64,000 nt of DNA from Oceanobacillus oncorhynchi (GCF_000821065.1 NZ_CDGG01000001.1:3286001-3350000), one strand, 5' to 3'. Counted from the stretch's first letter, positions 16,807-25,471 are shown. The notes: a model not told the origin generated them from the letters alone. Numbers and translations are program-made.

Positions 16807-17324
16807 TCAGTATTGCAGAAGGATTTATTGGAATGTTTGAAGAAGGCGGAGAAACTTTCATGGGGCTAGTAACGGGTATTATTCCAATGCTCGTTGTATT
16901 AATTACAGCAGTAAATGCTTTAATCAAATTTATTGGGGAAGACAGAGTAAATAGTTTTGCACAAAAGTGTACAAAATATTTTGTTTTACGATATACTGTT
17001 TTTCCGTTTTTAGCCGTTTTTTTCCTTACTAATCCAATGTGCTATACATTTGGACGTTTTTTACCGGAGAGACAGAAACCAGCTTTCTATGATTCAGCTG
17101 TTTCATTTGTCCATCCAATAACCGGGCTTTTCCCACATGCAAACCCGGCAGAATTATTTGTATATATGGGAGTAGCAGCTGGAATTACAGAACTGGGTTT
17201 ATCATTAGGGCCGTTAGCTTTAAGATTTCTGTTGGTCGGAATTGTCGTTATGTTGATTAGAGGAGTTGTAACAGAGATGATTACAGCCCGTATGTTAAAA
17301 AATAAGCAAGACAGCGCAGCGTAA
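16794..17324 (+). CDS. srlA: PTS glucitol/sorbitol-type IIC2 component
   Basis: 176 residues, matching the SrlA/GutA IIC family: EGFIGMFEEGGETFMGLVTG near the start, then the RYTVFPFLAVFFLTNPMCY and GRFLPERQKPAFYDSA segments and several hydrophobic helices. It forms part of the membrane channel that moves the polyol while it is phosphorylated. ATG 16794 lies inside the end of gutM with GGGGAG upstream, so the two are translationally coupled. The family covers sorbitol, but homologous systems take other polyols. Confidence 0.92.
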   Translation: MDFLISIAEGFIGMFEEGGETFMGLVTGIIPMLVVLITAVNALIKFIGEDRVNSFAQKCTKYFVLRYTVFPFLAVFFLTNPMCYTFGRFLPERQKPAFYDSAVSFVHPITGLFPHANPAELFVYMGVAAGITELGLSLGPLALRFLLVGIVVMLIRGVVTEMITARMLKNKQDSAA

Positions 17325-17353
17325 TAGTTGAACAATTATGGGAGGGATAGAGA

Positions 17354-18406
17354 GTGAGTGAATTTAAAGCGGTAAAAGTTCATAAAGGACCTTCTGGATG
17401 GGGTGGTCCATTAGTAATTCAGCCTAGTGAAGAACAAAAATATATTATTTCTGTAACTGGCGGGGGAATCCATGAAGTTGCACAAGCTTTAGCAGAACAA
17501 ACGGGAGCTATTGCGATAGATGGTTTTGAAAAGTCTGTACCGAAAGAAGAAATAGCAGCGGCAGTTATTAATTGCGGTGGAACGGCGAGAAGCGGGGTAT
17601 ATCCGCGAATGGGAGTAAAGACAATTAACACATTTAGTAATTCGCCATCCGGGCCATTAATGAAGTTTATTAATGAAGGTAATTTCGTATCAGGAGTAGA
17701 GAGTCAAAGTCAATTTGAAAGTGTGGATGCATCTGGAGAAGCAGTTACAACGGCAAAAGTTGAGAATGATGATGCACCAGATTTAATGGATAAAAAGGTT
17801 GCCCAACAGGTAAAAGAAGAAGCAAAATCAAAAGTAGCTGAATCTAAGAACGGTAATGGAAAGAAAAAGAATCCGATAATGAGATTTATTGAGATCCTGG
17901 GAAATAAAGTGGGGAATGTCGTAAGTGTCTTCTTCCAATCAGGACGAGATACAATTGAAACGGTTATTAAAAATATCTTGCCGTTTATGGCTTTTGTAAG
18001 CGCATTAATGGGTATCATCACATTTACAGGAATCGGTGATATGATTGCTAATTTAGTTGCTCCGTTAGCAACAAGTCTTATTGGAATGCTAATCCTGTCA
18101 TTTATCGCTGCCATTCCAGTAATATCTCCATTACTCGCACCGGGCGCAGTAATTGCTCAGGTTGTCGGAGTACTCATTGGTGTGGAAATCGCAAATGGTA
18201 ATATACCTCCACAAATGGCATTACCGGCATTGTTTGCTATTAATCCGCAAGTTGGTACAGATTTTGTGCCAGTTGGATTAACGCTTGGGGAAGCAGAAGC
18301 AGAAACGGTTGAGGTTGGAGTTCCGGCAGTATTATTCTCTAGATTAATTACTGGACCAATAGCAGTAGTTATTGCTTATCTTGCTAGTTTTGGACTTTAC
18401 AGTTAA
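17354..18406 (+). CDS. srlE: PTS glucitol/sorbitol-type IIBC component
   Basis: 350 residues. The IIB domain at the N-terminus has the phospho-cysteine Cys74 in [16 protein letters not shown]; a charged, Lys/Glu-rich linker (about residues 130-175) leads to the membrane IIC domain with IRF-type helices and [31 protein letters not shown]. It receives phosphate from the IIA protein encoded downstream and phosphorylates the incoming polyol. GTG 17354 follows GGGAGGGATAGAGA. The linker is unusually long and charged compared with SrlE of enterobacteria (about 319 residues). Confidence 0.92.
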   Translation: MSEFKAVKVHKGPSGWGGPLVIQPSEEQKYIISVTGGGIHEVAQALAEQTGAIAIDGFEKSVPKEEIAAAVINCGGTARSGVYPRMGVKTINTFSNSPSGPLMKFINEGNFVSGVESQSQFESVDASGEAVTTAKVENDDAPDLMDKKVAQQVKEEAKSKVAESKNGNGKKKNPIMRFIEILGNKVGNVVSVFFQSGRDTIETVIKNILPFMAFVSALMGIITFTGIGDMIANLVAPLATSLIGMLILSFIAAIPVISPLLAPGAVIAQVVGVLIGVEIANGNIPPQMALPALFAINPQVGTDFVPVGLTLGEAEAETVEVGVPAVLFSRLITGPIAVVIAYLASFGLYS

Positions 18407-18420
18407 TTAACTCGAGATTT

Positions 18421-18475
18421 TTTACAAATGTAAATATGTATAACATTTGTAAAAAGGTGAGATGTCATGTATAGT
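18421..18475 (+). promoter_or_regulatory. Internal operator pair and possible promoter before srlB
   Basis: TTTACAAATGTAAAT at 18421-18435 and AACATTTGTAAA at 18442-18453 have centres 19 bp apart. TTGTAA (18447-18452) and TATAGT (18470-18475), spaced by 17 bp, could be a promoter overlapped by the second operator. It would give separate control of srlB and the catabolic genes. Confidence 0.55.
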
Positions 18476-18541
18476 AGATTTATAAAATAAAGATTATTAG
18501 AAATTCTTACAGAAAATTTTGTGCGTTGAAGGGTGATTTAG

Positions 18542-18907
18542 ATGAGTCAATTACAATTAGATTTAAATGTAACTGAAGTTGGGGAAGATGTAGAGCTGAT
18601 GAAAGAGGAAGGTATATTGATTTTATTTAATAATACCGTGCCAGAAGATTTGAAAACGATTGCTGTTATTCACGATGGCGCATTTCATCAAGACATTAAG
18701 TCTGGCGATAACATGATAATCAACGGTGAACTTTTCCGTATCCTTCATGTTGGAGATAAAGCAAATGAAACGTTGTCACAGCTAGGCCATGCCACATTTA
18801 ATTTTGAAGGTGAAACGGAATATGATATGCCGGGTACGGTTTATCTGGAAAAAAAAGAAATTCCTCATATAGAGACAGGTTCTACAATTTCATTTCACAG
18901 ATTATAA
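18542..18907 (+). CDS. srlB: PTS glucitol/sorbitol-type IIA component
   Basis: 121 residues, of the SrlB/GutB IIA family. The expected phosphohistidine is His44 in AVIHDGAF, which aligns with His43 (CFIHCHGE) of the E. coli protein; LSQLGHATFNF and MPGTVYLE are further family segments. It takes phosphate from HPr and hands it to the IIB cysteine. GAAGGGTGA lies before ATG 18542. It is separated from srlE by a 135-bp region that carries operators, and followed 26 bp later by the DRL-like gene. Confidence 0.92.
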   Translation: MSQLQLDLNVTEVGEDVELMKEEGILILFNNTVPEDLKTIAVIHDGAFHQDIKSGDNMIINGELFRILHVGDKANETLSQLGHATFNFEGETEYDMPGTVYLEKKEIPHIETGSTISFHRL

Positions 18908-18933
18908 ATTAGTCATAGAAGGAGTGCGTGTCC

Positions 18934-20223
18934 ATGTTAAATTTAAATAGAAAACTTGAAAAATTACAAAACGAAGGATCTTATATCAAAGTTGGTCTTG
19001 TAGGCGCCGGACAAATGGGAAGAGGGATGATTTCACAAATTGAGGGTATGAAAGGGATGCGGGTAGTAATTACTTCCGATTTAGCAGTAGAGAATGTGAC
19101 AAATGCTTATAAACATGCTGGAATCGATGCTGCCAGTATTCAAGAAACAAATGATAAAGAGGCAGCGTCTAAAGCGGTTCAGGAAGATAAAGTAGTTGCT
19201 ACAAAAGATATGAAACTTGTAACCTCTCTCCCTGAAGTAGACGTTGTAGTAGATGCTACGGGTATTCCAAATGTAGGAGCAGAAATTGCCTGGGATTCTA
19301 TTTTAAATAATAAACATATTATTATGTTAAATGTTGAAGCGGATGTTACGGTCGGACCGCTGCTCAAAAAAATGGCGGATTCTGCCGGCGTCGTATATAC
19401 AGGATCTGCAGGGGATGAGCCTGGAGCAATTATGGAATTATATGATTTTGCGGATGCGATGGGATTTGAAATTGTAGCACTCGGAAAAGGGAAAAATAAT
19501 CCGTTAAATTTAGAAGCGAATCCGACAACGGCGGAAGCAGAGGCTAAAGAAAAAGGGTCATCCCCTAAAATGCTTGCATCCTTCCAAGATGGAACAAAAA
19601 CAATGGTTGAGATGAATGCTGTTGCAAATGCAACTGGATTTTCACCAGATAAGCCCGGAATGCACGGTTTTGAAGCCTCTGTTCAAGAATTGCCAAAAGT
19701 CTTTCTTGAAAAGGACAAAGGCGGAGAGGTAAATGGAAAAAGAATTGTAGAGTTTATCAACGGAATCGCACCAGGCGTATTTGCCATCATTGCTTCTGAT
19801 AAAGAAGAAGTTAATGCAGAAATGCAATATTTAAAAATGGGAGATGGACCAAATTATGTGTTATATCGTCCATATCATTTAACTAGTTTAGAAACGCCAT
19901 TATCCATTGCTAAAGCATATATTGATCATGAGGCAACGATTGCTCCTTATTATGGATTACAGGCAGAAACGGTTACAGTAGCTAAAAAAGATTTGAAGGA
20001 AGGGGAGCATCTGGATTATATCGGCGGCTATACCGTTTATGGACATATTTTAAAAGCTGAAGAAGCTAAAGAACAAAAAGCTCTTCCGCTAGGGTTGGTT
20101 GATAGAAATGTTGTATCGAAGAAAGATATTAAAAAAGGTGAGATTATTACCTATGATGCCGTAGAACAAACAGAAGAATCTACTATTTGGAAGCTTCGTT
20201 CTATTCAAGATAGAGAGTTTTAA
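18934..20223 (+). CDS. DXR-like (DRL-type) NAD(P)-dependent oxidoreductase with SAF domain
   Basis: 429 residues. The N-terminal homoserine-dehydrogenase-like NAD(P) domain has KVGLVGAGQMGRGM, then DATGIPNVGAE and MNVEADVTVGP; the catalytic domain has GSAGDEP and GKGKNNPLNLEA, with FSPDKPGMHG; a SAF domain lies at the C-terminus (KKDLKEGEHLDYIGGYT). These features match DRL, the second class of 1-deoxyxylulose-5-phosphate reductoisomerase described in Brucella; relatives of unknown substrate are common. A Bacillaceae should have normal dxr elsewhere, so this copy within a PTS operon is probably catabolic, oxidising a branched polyol phosphate. ATG 18934 is preferred over GTG 18928 because GGAG is 9 bases before it. 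Databases often call such proteins homoserine dehydrogenase; the rest of that enzyme is absent. Confidence 0.82.
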   Translation: MLNLNRKLEKLQNEGSYIKVGLVGAGQMGRGMISQIEGMKGMRVVITSDLAVENVTNAYKHAGIDAASIQETNDKEAASKAVQEDKVVATKDMKLVTSLPEVDVVVDATGIPNVGAEIAWDSILNNKHIIMLNVEADVTVGPLLKKMADSAGVVYTGSAGDEPGAIMELYDFADAMGFEIVALGKGKNNPLNLEANPTTAEAEAKEKGSSPKMLASFQDGTKTMVEMNAVANATGFSPDKPGMHGFEASVQELPKVFLEKDKGGEVNGKRIVEFINGIAPGVFAIIASDKEEVNAEMQYLKMGDGPNYVLYRPYHLTSLETPLSIAKAYIDHEATIAPYYGLQAETVTVAKKDLKEGEHLDYIGGYTVYGHILKAEEAKEQKALPLGLVDRNVVSKKDIKKGEIITYDAVEQTEESTIWKLRSIQDREF

Positions 20224-20329
20224 TAAACTGGGGTTAATCAGGATGTGTTTTGCGCTTTAGCAAGGCATATTCATTTACACACATTTTTACATTTGTGCCT
20301 AATAAGAACAAAAGGAAAGGATGAAATTT
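20224..20329 (+). promoter_or_regulatory. Gap before E1 alpha with one operator-like site
   Basis: TTACATTTGTG at 20287-20297 matches the locus operator ACATTTGT. No terminator is visible, so the dehydrogenase genes may be read from upstream and also have their own regulated start. No good -35/-10 pair was found. Confidence 0.4.
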
Positions 20330-21310
20330 ATGTCAAAATTAAACGTTCCAGATAAGATTACAAATGAAAAACTGGTAGAACTCTATAAACAAATGTGGAC
20401 AATCCGTTTTTTCGAAGAGAAAGTAGATCAATTCTTTGCAAAAGGTAAAATCCATGGAACAACGCACTTAGCAGTAGGACAAGAAGCAAGCGCTGCAGGC
20501 GTATGCGCTTTACTAGAGAAAGAAGATAAAATTACCAGCACGCATCGCGGGCATGGTCATTGCATCGCTAAAGGAGCTACGCCGGATAAAATGATGGCAG
20601 AGTTATTCGGCAGAACAACAGGCTATTGTAAGGGAAAAGGCGGATCCATGCATATTGCAGATGTAGAAATGGGTAATCTTGGTGCAAACGGTATCGTTGG
20701 CGGAGGGATTCCATTAGCTGTCGGCTCGGCATTAACAGCATCGATGAAAAAGTTAAATTATGTAACTGTCTGCTTTTTTGGGGATGGCGCTACGAATGAA
20801 GGAAGTTTTCATGAAGCAGTGAACCTTGCTGCAGTTTGGAATTTGCCAGTTATCTTTGTTTGCGAAAACAACCAATACGGCATGTCTGGCCCTGTGAAGG
20901 AAATGGTGAAGATAGAGGATATTGCAACAAGAGCAAAATCCTATGGCATCCCTGGAGTGGTAGCTGACGGAAATGACCTTATTGAAATGATGAATGTCAC
21001 AAATGATGCGCTTGAGCGTGCTAAAAACGGGGAAGGACCAACCTTAATTGAAGCAAAAACCTATCGTTGGAAGGGTCACTCGAAAAGTGATGCTAAAAAG
21101 TATCGTACCCGTGATGAAGAAACAGAATGGAAAGAAAAAGATCCAATCAAACGACTTAAGGAACTGTTAATCAGTGAATCTATTATCACGGAAGAACAGG
21201 CGGAATCACTGCGAAAAGATGCTTTAAAAGAAATTGAAGACGCAGTTGCTTTTGCTGAAGAGGGCCCGATGCCTACGAAGGGTGATTTATTAACGGATGT
21301 ATTTGCTTAA
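20330..21310 (+). CDS. acoA: TPP-dependent acetoin-dehydrogenase-type E1 alpha subunit
   Basis: 326 residues, the size of AcoA. The thiamine-diphosphate motif starts GDGATNEGSFHEAVN at 151 and ends with ENNQYG at 179-184. IHGTTHLAVGQEA, THRGHGHCIAKG and GGSMHIAD are family segments. With E1 beta it forms the decarboxylating/cleaving component that forms hydroxyethyl- or acetyl-TPP and passes the two-carbon unit to the E2 lipoyl arm. ATG 20330 has AAAGG 9 bases before it and is preferred to ATG 20321. It is 106 bp after the DRL-like gene and split from E1 beta by a structured element. It may act on a phosphorylated ketose rather than acetoin, which is my inference. Confidence 0.88.
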   Translation: MSKLNVPDKITNEKLVELYKQMWTIRFFEEKVDQFFAKGKIHGTTHLAVGQEASAAGVCALLEKEDKITSTHRGHGHCIAKGATPDKMMAELFGRTTGYCKGKGGSMHIADVEMGNLGANGIVGGGIPLAVGSALTASMKKLNYVTVCFFGDGATNEGSFHEAVNLAAVWNLPVIFVCENNQYGMSGPVKEMVKIEDIATRAKSYGIPGVVADGNDLIEMMNVTNDALERAKNGEGPTLIEAKTYRWKGHSKSDAKKYRTRDEETEWKEKDPIKRLKELLISESIITEEQAESLRKDALKEIEDAVAFAEEGPMPTKGDLLTDVFA

Positions 21311-21354
21311 AGTGAACGTTCAAAAAGTCCTCAAATGATAAGCGGCAGGAAAAG

Positions 21355-21423
21355 GAGCTTCTACTAAGAACGCCCACGTCGTGTGGGCAACGTAGAAGCC
21401 ACCGCATCCTGCGGAAGTGCGTT
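21355..21423. repeat. Hairpin unit 1 of the MITE-like element
   Basis: Stem CTTCTAC/GTAGAAG encloses a second stem GCCCAC/GTGGGC and is followed by a small stem CCGCA/TGCGG. It aligns with unit 2 at an offset of 110 bp. Confidence 0.75.
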
Positions 21424-21464
21424 GACGTGTTTTTTCCGATACTCACGTATCTATACACATAGGG

Positions 21465-21533
21465 GAACTTCTGTTAATACCGTCCACGTCCTGTGGACAA
21501 CACAGAAGTCACCAGATCCTGTGGAAGTCCGTT
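21465..21533. repeat. Hairpin unit 2 of the MITE-like element
   Basis: Outer stem CTTCTGT/ACAGAAG, inner stem GTCCAC/GTGGAC. Compared with unit 1 the changes keep pairing on both sides (AC/GT to GT/AC in the outer stem, C-G to T-A in the inner). Confidence 0.75.
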
Positions 21534-21613
21534 CATAAAAAACACGTCGCCTTGAACTTCTTGCTTCTAATTTGATTACTTTTTGAACCTGTATTTAATA
21601 AGGAGGAAAGAAA

Positions 21614-22597
21614 ATGAGAGAATTAACATATTTAGAAGCAGTTCGTGAAGCAATGAGCCAAGAGATGCGTCAAAATGAAGATGTTTTTATTCTTGGTGAA
21701 GATATAGGGGTATATGGAGGAGCTTTTGGAGTTACCCGGGGAATGATTGAAGAATTTGGTCCGGAGCGAATACGAAATACGCCAATCAGCGAATCTGGGA
21801 TTGCCGGTGCGGCAGTTGGTGCAGCGTTGACTGGGATGCGCCCGATTTTAGAGCTGCAGTTTTCTGATTTTATTACGATTGCGATGGATCAAATGGTGAA
21901 TCAGGCCGCGAAGATTCGTTATATGTATGGCGGAAAAGGAAAAGTTCCGATGGTTTTACGTACGCCAAGCGGATCAGGTACAGGAGCAGCTGCACAGCAT
22001 TCGCAAAGTTTAGAGGCTTGGGTGGCTCATGTTCCTGGTTTGAAAGTTGTTCAGCCTTCTACAGCGCATGATGTAAAAGGACTATTAAAAGCAGCGATGG
22101 ATGATGATAATCCGGTGATTTTTTATGAGCATAAATTACTTTATAAAACAAAAGGGGACGTACCGGAAGAGCAATACAGCATCCCGCTGGGAAAGGCAGA
22201 TATTAAGCGGGAAGGAACAGATGTAACAATCGTAGCAACAGCTATTATGGTACACCGTGCTTTAGAAGCGGCTGAGGAGCTGGAGAAGGAAGGCATCAGT
22301 GCAGAAGTTGTTGATCCGCGCACATTAGTACCGCTGGATACAGAAACAATTATTCAATCTGTTTCCAAAACATCTCGTTTAGTTGTTGTCCATGAAGCGG
22401 TAAAAAGAGGCGGTTACGGTGCAGAGATTGCCAGTATGATTGCAGAGAGTGAAGCATTTGATTATTTAGATGCGCCGATTAAACGATTGGGCGGTGCCTC
22501 TTCGCCGATTCCATATAACCCGGAATTAGAGAAAATGCATGTGCCGCAGGTTCCAGATATTATCCAGGCAGTGAAGGAAACATTAAATAAAGCATAG
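21614..22597 (+). CDS. acoB: Acetoin-dehydrogenase-type E1 beta subunit
   Basis: 327 residues, typical of the transketolase-like beta chain: [54 protein letters not shown], then [19 protein letters not shown] and the C-terminal domain with [13 protein letters not shown] and [13 protein letters not shown]. The pyrophosphate/pyrimidine site lies at its interface with E1 alpha. AGGAGG is 8 bases before ATG 21614. It is close to E2 (15 bp). Pyruvate and branched-chain dehydrogenases share this fold; the alpha-chain length, gene order and E2 type favour the acetoin-dehydrogenase group. Confidence 0.88.
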   Translation: MRELTYLEAVREAMSQEMRQNEDVFILGEDIGVYGGAFGVTRGMIEEFGPERIRNTPISESGIAGAAVGAALTGMRPILELQFSDFITIAMDQMVNQAAKIRYMYGGKGKVPMVLRTPSGSGTGAAAQHSQSLEAWVAHVPGLKVVQPSTAHDVKGLLKAAMDDDNPVIFYEHKLLYKTKGDVPEEQYSIPLGKADIKREGTDVTIVATAIMVHRALEAAEELEKEGISAEVVDPRTLVPLDTETIIQSVSKTSRLVVVHEAVKRGGYGAEIASMIAESEAFDYLDAPIKRLGGASSPIPYNPELEKMHVPQVPDIIQAVKETLNKA

Positions 22598-22612
22598 AAA
22601 GGAGGGATTCAG

Positions 22613-23965
22613 GTGGCTAAAGAAATATTTATGCCTAAGCTAAGCAGTACGATGGAAGTGGGCACCCTGCTTCAATGGTTTAAAGAAGAGGGAGATTCTG
22701 TTGAAATGGGGGAGCCCCTATTCGAAATTATGACGGATAAAATCAATATTGAAGTTGAGTCATATGAAGAGGGCATACTGCTAAAGAAATATTTTAAAGT
22801 GGATGATGAGGTCGAAGTAAATGCTTGTATTGGTTATATAGGAGAAGCAGGAGAAAAAGTTCCTGATAATCCGCCGGCAGCTTCCGAAGAATCTGAATCA
22901 GTAGAAAATGTCCAGGAAGAAGCATCTGCTGAGGGACAGGAGCAAACAGTTAGTACCGATTCTGATCAAGAAGAAAATAAGGACGGAAAAGTCAGAGCGA
23001 CTCCTGCTGCCAGACGAATTTCCCGCGAGAATGATCTTTCCTTATCCGCTATTTCCGGCTCTGGTCCAAATGGAAGGGTACATCAACAGGATGTCGAAGC
23101 AGCTCTTGTCGCAGGTGTGATAGCTGTGACGCCGTTGGCAGAGAAAATAGCAGCTGACCATGGAATTGATTTAAATCAAATTACGGGTACAGGGGCGCGC
23201 GGAAAAATTGAAAAGCAGGATGTACTTTCTTATCTGGAAAAAGCAGATGAAATTTCAAAAGAAACGGAATCTGAGCCAGCAGAACGTATAAAGCTCAAAG
23301 GACTTCGTAAAGCGGTTGCTGACAAAATGGTACAAAGCGTTCAATCCATCCCGCATGTAACCTTGACAAGCGACGTGGATATGACGAATGTTATTGACCT
23401 GCGTAAATCATTGCTTCCTGTGATTGAAAAAGATACGGGATACCGGTTATCCTTTACCGAAGTGATTATAAAAGCAACTGCCAATGCACTTATGAAGCAT
23501 CCAAAATTAAATGCCTCTTTAATTGGTGATGAAATTGTGATGAACAATGAAGTCAATATCGGACTGGCAGTTGCTGTAGATAATGGATTGATTGTGCCTT
23601 CTATTAAAAATGTAAATCAAAAAGGTCTGGCTGCGTTAACTCAAACTAGTAAAGAACTGGGCAAGAAGGCAAGAGAAAATAAACTAAAACCGGATGAAAT
23701 GCGCGGAAGTACCTTTACCATCAGTAACTTGGGAATGTATGCCATTGATGCCTTCACTCCTATTATTAATGGACCGGAAACAGCGATTTTAGGTGTTGGA
23801 AGAATTGTTGAAAAGCCTGTTGTTGTAGATGGAGAACTGACAGCTCGTCCAATGATGGTGCTTAGTCTGTCCTTTGATCACCGTGCAATTGATGGTGCAC
23901 CAGCTGCAGCATTCTTAACGGACTTGAAGGCGAATCTTGAAAATCCATACAGTTTATTAGTTTAA
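22613..23965 (+). CDS. acoC: Dihydrolipoamide acetyltransferase E2 with two peripheral-binding domains
   Basis: 450 residues. Lipoyl domain at about 1-80 with the lipoyl-lysine Lys43 in MTDKIN; acidic flexible linker 85-125; a first E3/E1-binding domain at about 127-165 (ATPAARRISRENDL, ISGSGPNGRVHQQDV); a second at about 172-208 (VTPLAEKIAADHGIDL, ITGTGARGKIEKQDV); then the catalytic acyltransferase domain, with SFDHRAIDG near the C-terminus. It transfers the acetyl group from E1 to CoA. GTG 22613 follows AAAGGAGGG. The two tandem binding domains are less usual and may serve to hold E1 and E3 at the same time. Confidence 0.9.
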   Translation: MAKEIFMPKLSSTMEVGTLLQWFKEEGDSVEMGEPLFEIMTDKINIEVESYEEGILLKKYFKVDDEVEVNACIGYIGEAGEKVPDNPPAASEESESVENVQEEASAEGQEQTVSTDSDQEENKDGKVRATPAARRISRENDLSLSAISGSGPNGRVHQQDVEAALVAGVIAVTPLAEKIAADHGIDLNQITGTGARGKIEKQDVLSYLEKADEISKETESEPAERIKLKGLRKAVADKMVQSVQSIPHVTLTSDVDMTNVIDLRKSLLPVIEKDTGYRLSFTEVIIKATANALMKHPKLNASLIGDEIVMNNEVNIGLAVAVDNGLIVPSIKNVNQKGLAALTQTSKELGKKARENKLKPDEMRGSTFTISNLGMYAIDAFTPIINGPETAILGVGRIVEKPVVVDGELTARPMMVLSLSFDHRAIDGAPAAAFLTDLKANLENPYSLLV

Positions 23966-23977
23966 GGGGCGGAGTAA

Positions 23978-25351
23978 ATGACAAAATTTGATGTAGCGAT
24001 AGTTGGCGGCGGTCCCGGAGGATATGTATCGGCAATCCGAGCTGCAAAGCTGGGCTTGTCTGTTGCGCTGGTAGAAGGAAGAGACCTGGGTGGAACTTGT
24101 TTAAATCGTGGCTGTATTCCTTCTAAAACATTATTAAAAAATGCAGAAGTGATCAATCAAATAAAAGATGCGAAAAAGTTTGGAATCCAGGTTGATTCAT
24201 ATTCATTGGAATTAAAAACAATGATTAATAGAAAGAATCAGGTTATTCAGCAGCTACAAAACGGGATTAACAGTCTATTAAAAGCGAATAAAATAAAGCT
24301 ATATTCTGGTTATGGAACAGTGGATAATCAAAAAATAATTACGGTTGATACCGGAGAGAAAACAGAAAAGCTGGAAGCGGAATCTATTATTCTGGCAAAC
24401 GGCTCCAAGCCTTTTGTTCCTAACCTTCCGGGGCTTAATGAAGTTCCTTATTATACAAGTGATACGATATTCGATATAGAAGAGGTCCCGGAGCATTTAG
24501 TTATTGTCGGCGGCGGGGTCATTGGATTGGAAATCGCCTGCATTTTTCAAAGCTTAGGAACGAAAGTAGAAATTGTGGAAATGGCAGATCGTATCATTCC
24601 TGCAGAAGACAAGGAAGCAGCTGATTATCTAGCAAATGAGCTGAAAAGAAAAGGGATAGGCATGCATACCAGTGCAAAGGTGCTGGAATTGAAGAAGGAT
24701 AAGAAAACGGTGGTCAAATTAGAAAAGGACGGAAAAGAAACGAGTCTGGAAACAGATAGTGTCCTTGTTTCTGTGGGACGCGAACCTAATTTGACCGGAT
24801 TGAATGACCTTTCTATTAACTATGAAGGCAAATTTGTCAAAGTGGATAAATCGATGCAGACCAATGTAAAAGGGATTTATGCTATCGGAGACTTAATTGG
24901 CGGATACCAGCTTGCACATGCAGCGAGTGAAGAAGGAATTCGTGCAGTCAGTCATATTTTAGGTGAAACACATCCAAAAGATTTCATTATGCCACGCTGT
25001 ATTTATACATTTCCTGAGATTGCAAGTGTTGGGATGACAGAAGAGCAGGCGAAAGCAGCGGGCTATCAGGTGAAAGCTCAAAAAGTAGACTTAGCCGCTA
25101 ATGGAAAAGGAATAGCTTCTGCCGAAAACAGCGGATTTATGAAAATTATCTCCGAAGAAAAGTATGGTGAAATCCTCGGTGTGGTGCTTGCTGGCGCCCA
25201 TGTGACGGAAATGATCAGTCAGGCAACTTCTTTCATGTACTTAGAAGGGACGGTAGAAGAGTTGGAGGATATGATTTTTCCGCATCCAACCTTAGCGGAG
25301 GGAATGTTTGAAGCAGCTGCAAAATGGCTGGATAAAGGGATTCATTATTAA
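23978..25351 (+). CDS. lpdA: Dihydrolipoamide dehydrogenase E3
   Basis: 457 residues. FAD motif DVAIVGGGPGGYVSAIRA at the N-terminus, redox disulfide Cys41/Cys46 in GGTCLNRGCIPSKT, NAD motif LVIVGGGVIGLEIAC, FAD-contacting YAIGDLIGG and dimer-interface histidine segment FPHPTLAE. It reoxidises the dihydrolipoyl arm of E2 with NAD+. It follows E2 by 12 bp and completes the dehydrogenase complex. A strong terminator closes the operon 120 bp downstream. Confidence 0.93.
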   Translation: MTKFDVAIVGGGPGGYVSAIRAAKLGLSVALVEGRDLGGTCLNRGCIPSKTLLKNAEVINQIKDAKKFGIQVDSYSLELKTMINRKNQVIQQLQNGINSLLKANKIKLYSGYGTVDNQKIITVDTGEKTEKLEAESIILANGSKPFVPNLPGLNEVPYYTSDTIFDIEEVPEHLVIVGGGVIGLEIACIFQSLGTKVEIVEMADRIIPAEDKEAADYLANELKRKGIGMHTSAKVLELKKDKKTVVKLEKDGKETSLETDSVLVSVGREPNLTGLNDLSINYEGKFVKVDKSMQTNVKGIYAIGDLIGGYQLAHAASEEGIRAVSHILGETHPKDFIMPRCIYTFPEIASVGMTEEQAKAAGYQVKAQKVDLAANGKGIASAENSGFMKIISEEKYGEILGVVLAGAHVTEMISQATSFMYLEGTVEELEDMIFPHPTLAEGMFEAAAKWLDKGIHY

Positions 25352-25471
25352 AAAAAGAAAAGTGCTGTATATTCCATTTGTAGTCGTAATTTCATGTAGT
25401 ATAGCAGCACGATTTCAACAGGATATACCATGCCTTTATAAGAGTTGATTTAAAATACAGTTGGTAACTAA

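Larger units (their letters stand above)
21318..21588. repeat. MITE-like structured element between E1 genes
   Basis: 271 bp. Terminal inverted repeats: GTTCAAAAAGTCCTCAAAT at 21318 and, on the other strand, GTTCAAAAAGTAATCAAAT ending at 21588. It contains two related 69-bp hairpin units and no gene. It fills almost the entire gap between the E1 alpha and E1 beta genes. Confidence 0.75.

Noticed and set aside
16323-20223. Plain sorbitol utilisation operon
   Set aside because: The transporter fits, but there is no sorbitol-6-phosphate dehydrogenase (SDR SrlD type); the DRL-like gene and E1-E3 genes argue for another substrate. Sorbitol remains possible only if the dehydrogenase lies elsewhere.
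18934-20223. Homoserine dehydrogenase
   Set aside because: Only the NAD-binding part resembles it; the GKGKNNPLN and SAF regions and the neighbours match DRL.
21318-21588. CRISPR array or riboswitch between the E1 genes
   Set aside because: Only two diverged units, no regular spacers; no known riboswitch core recognised, and the terminal inverted repeats fit a MITE better.
20330-25351. Housekeeping pyruvate dehydrogenase (pdhABCD)
   Set aside because: E1 alpha length and gene context with a polyol PTS and specific operators favour an accessory acetoin-type complex; the housekeeping pdh locus should be elsewhere.
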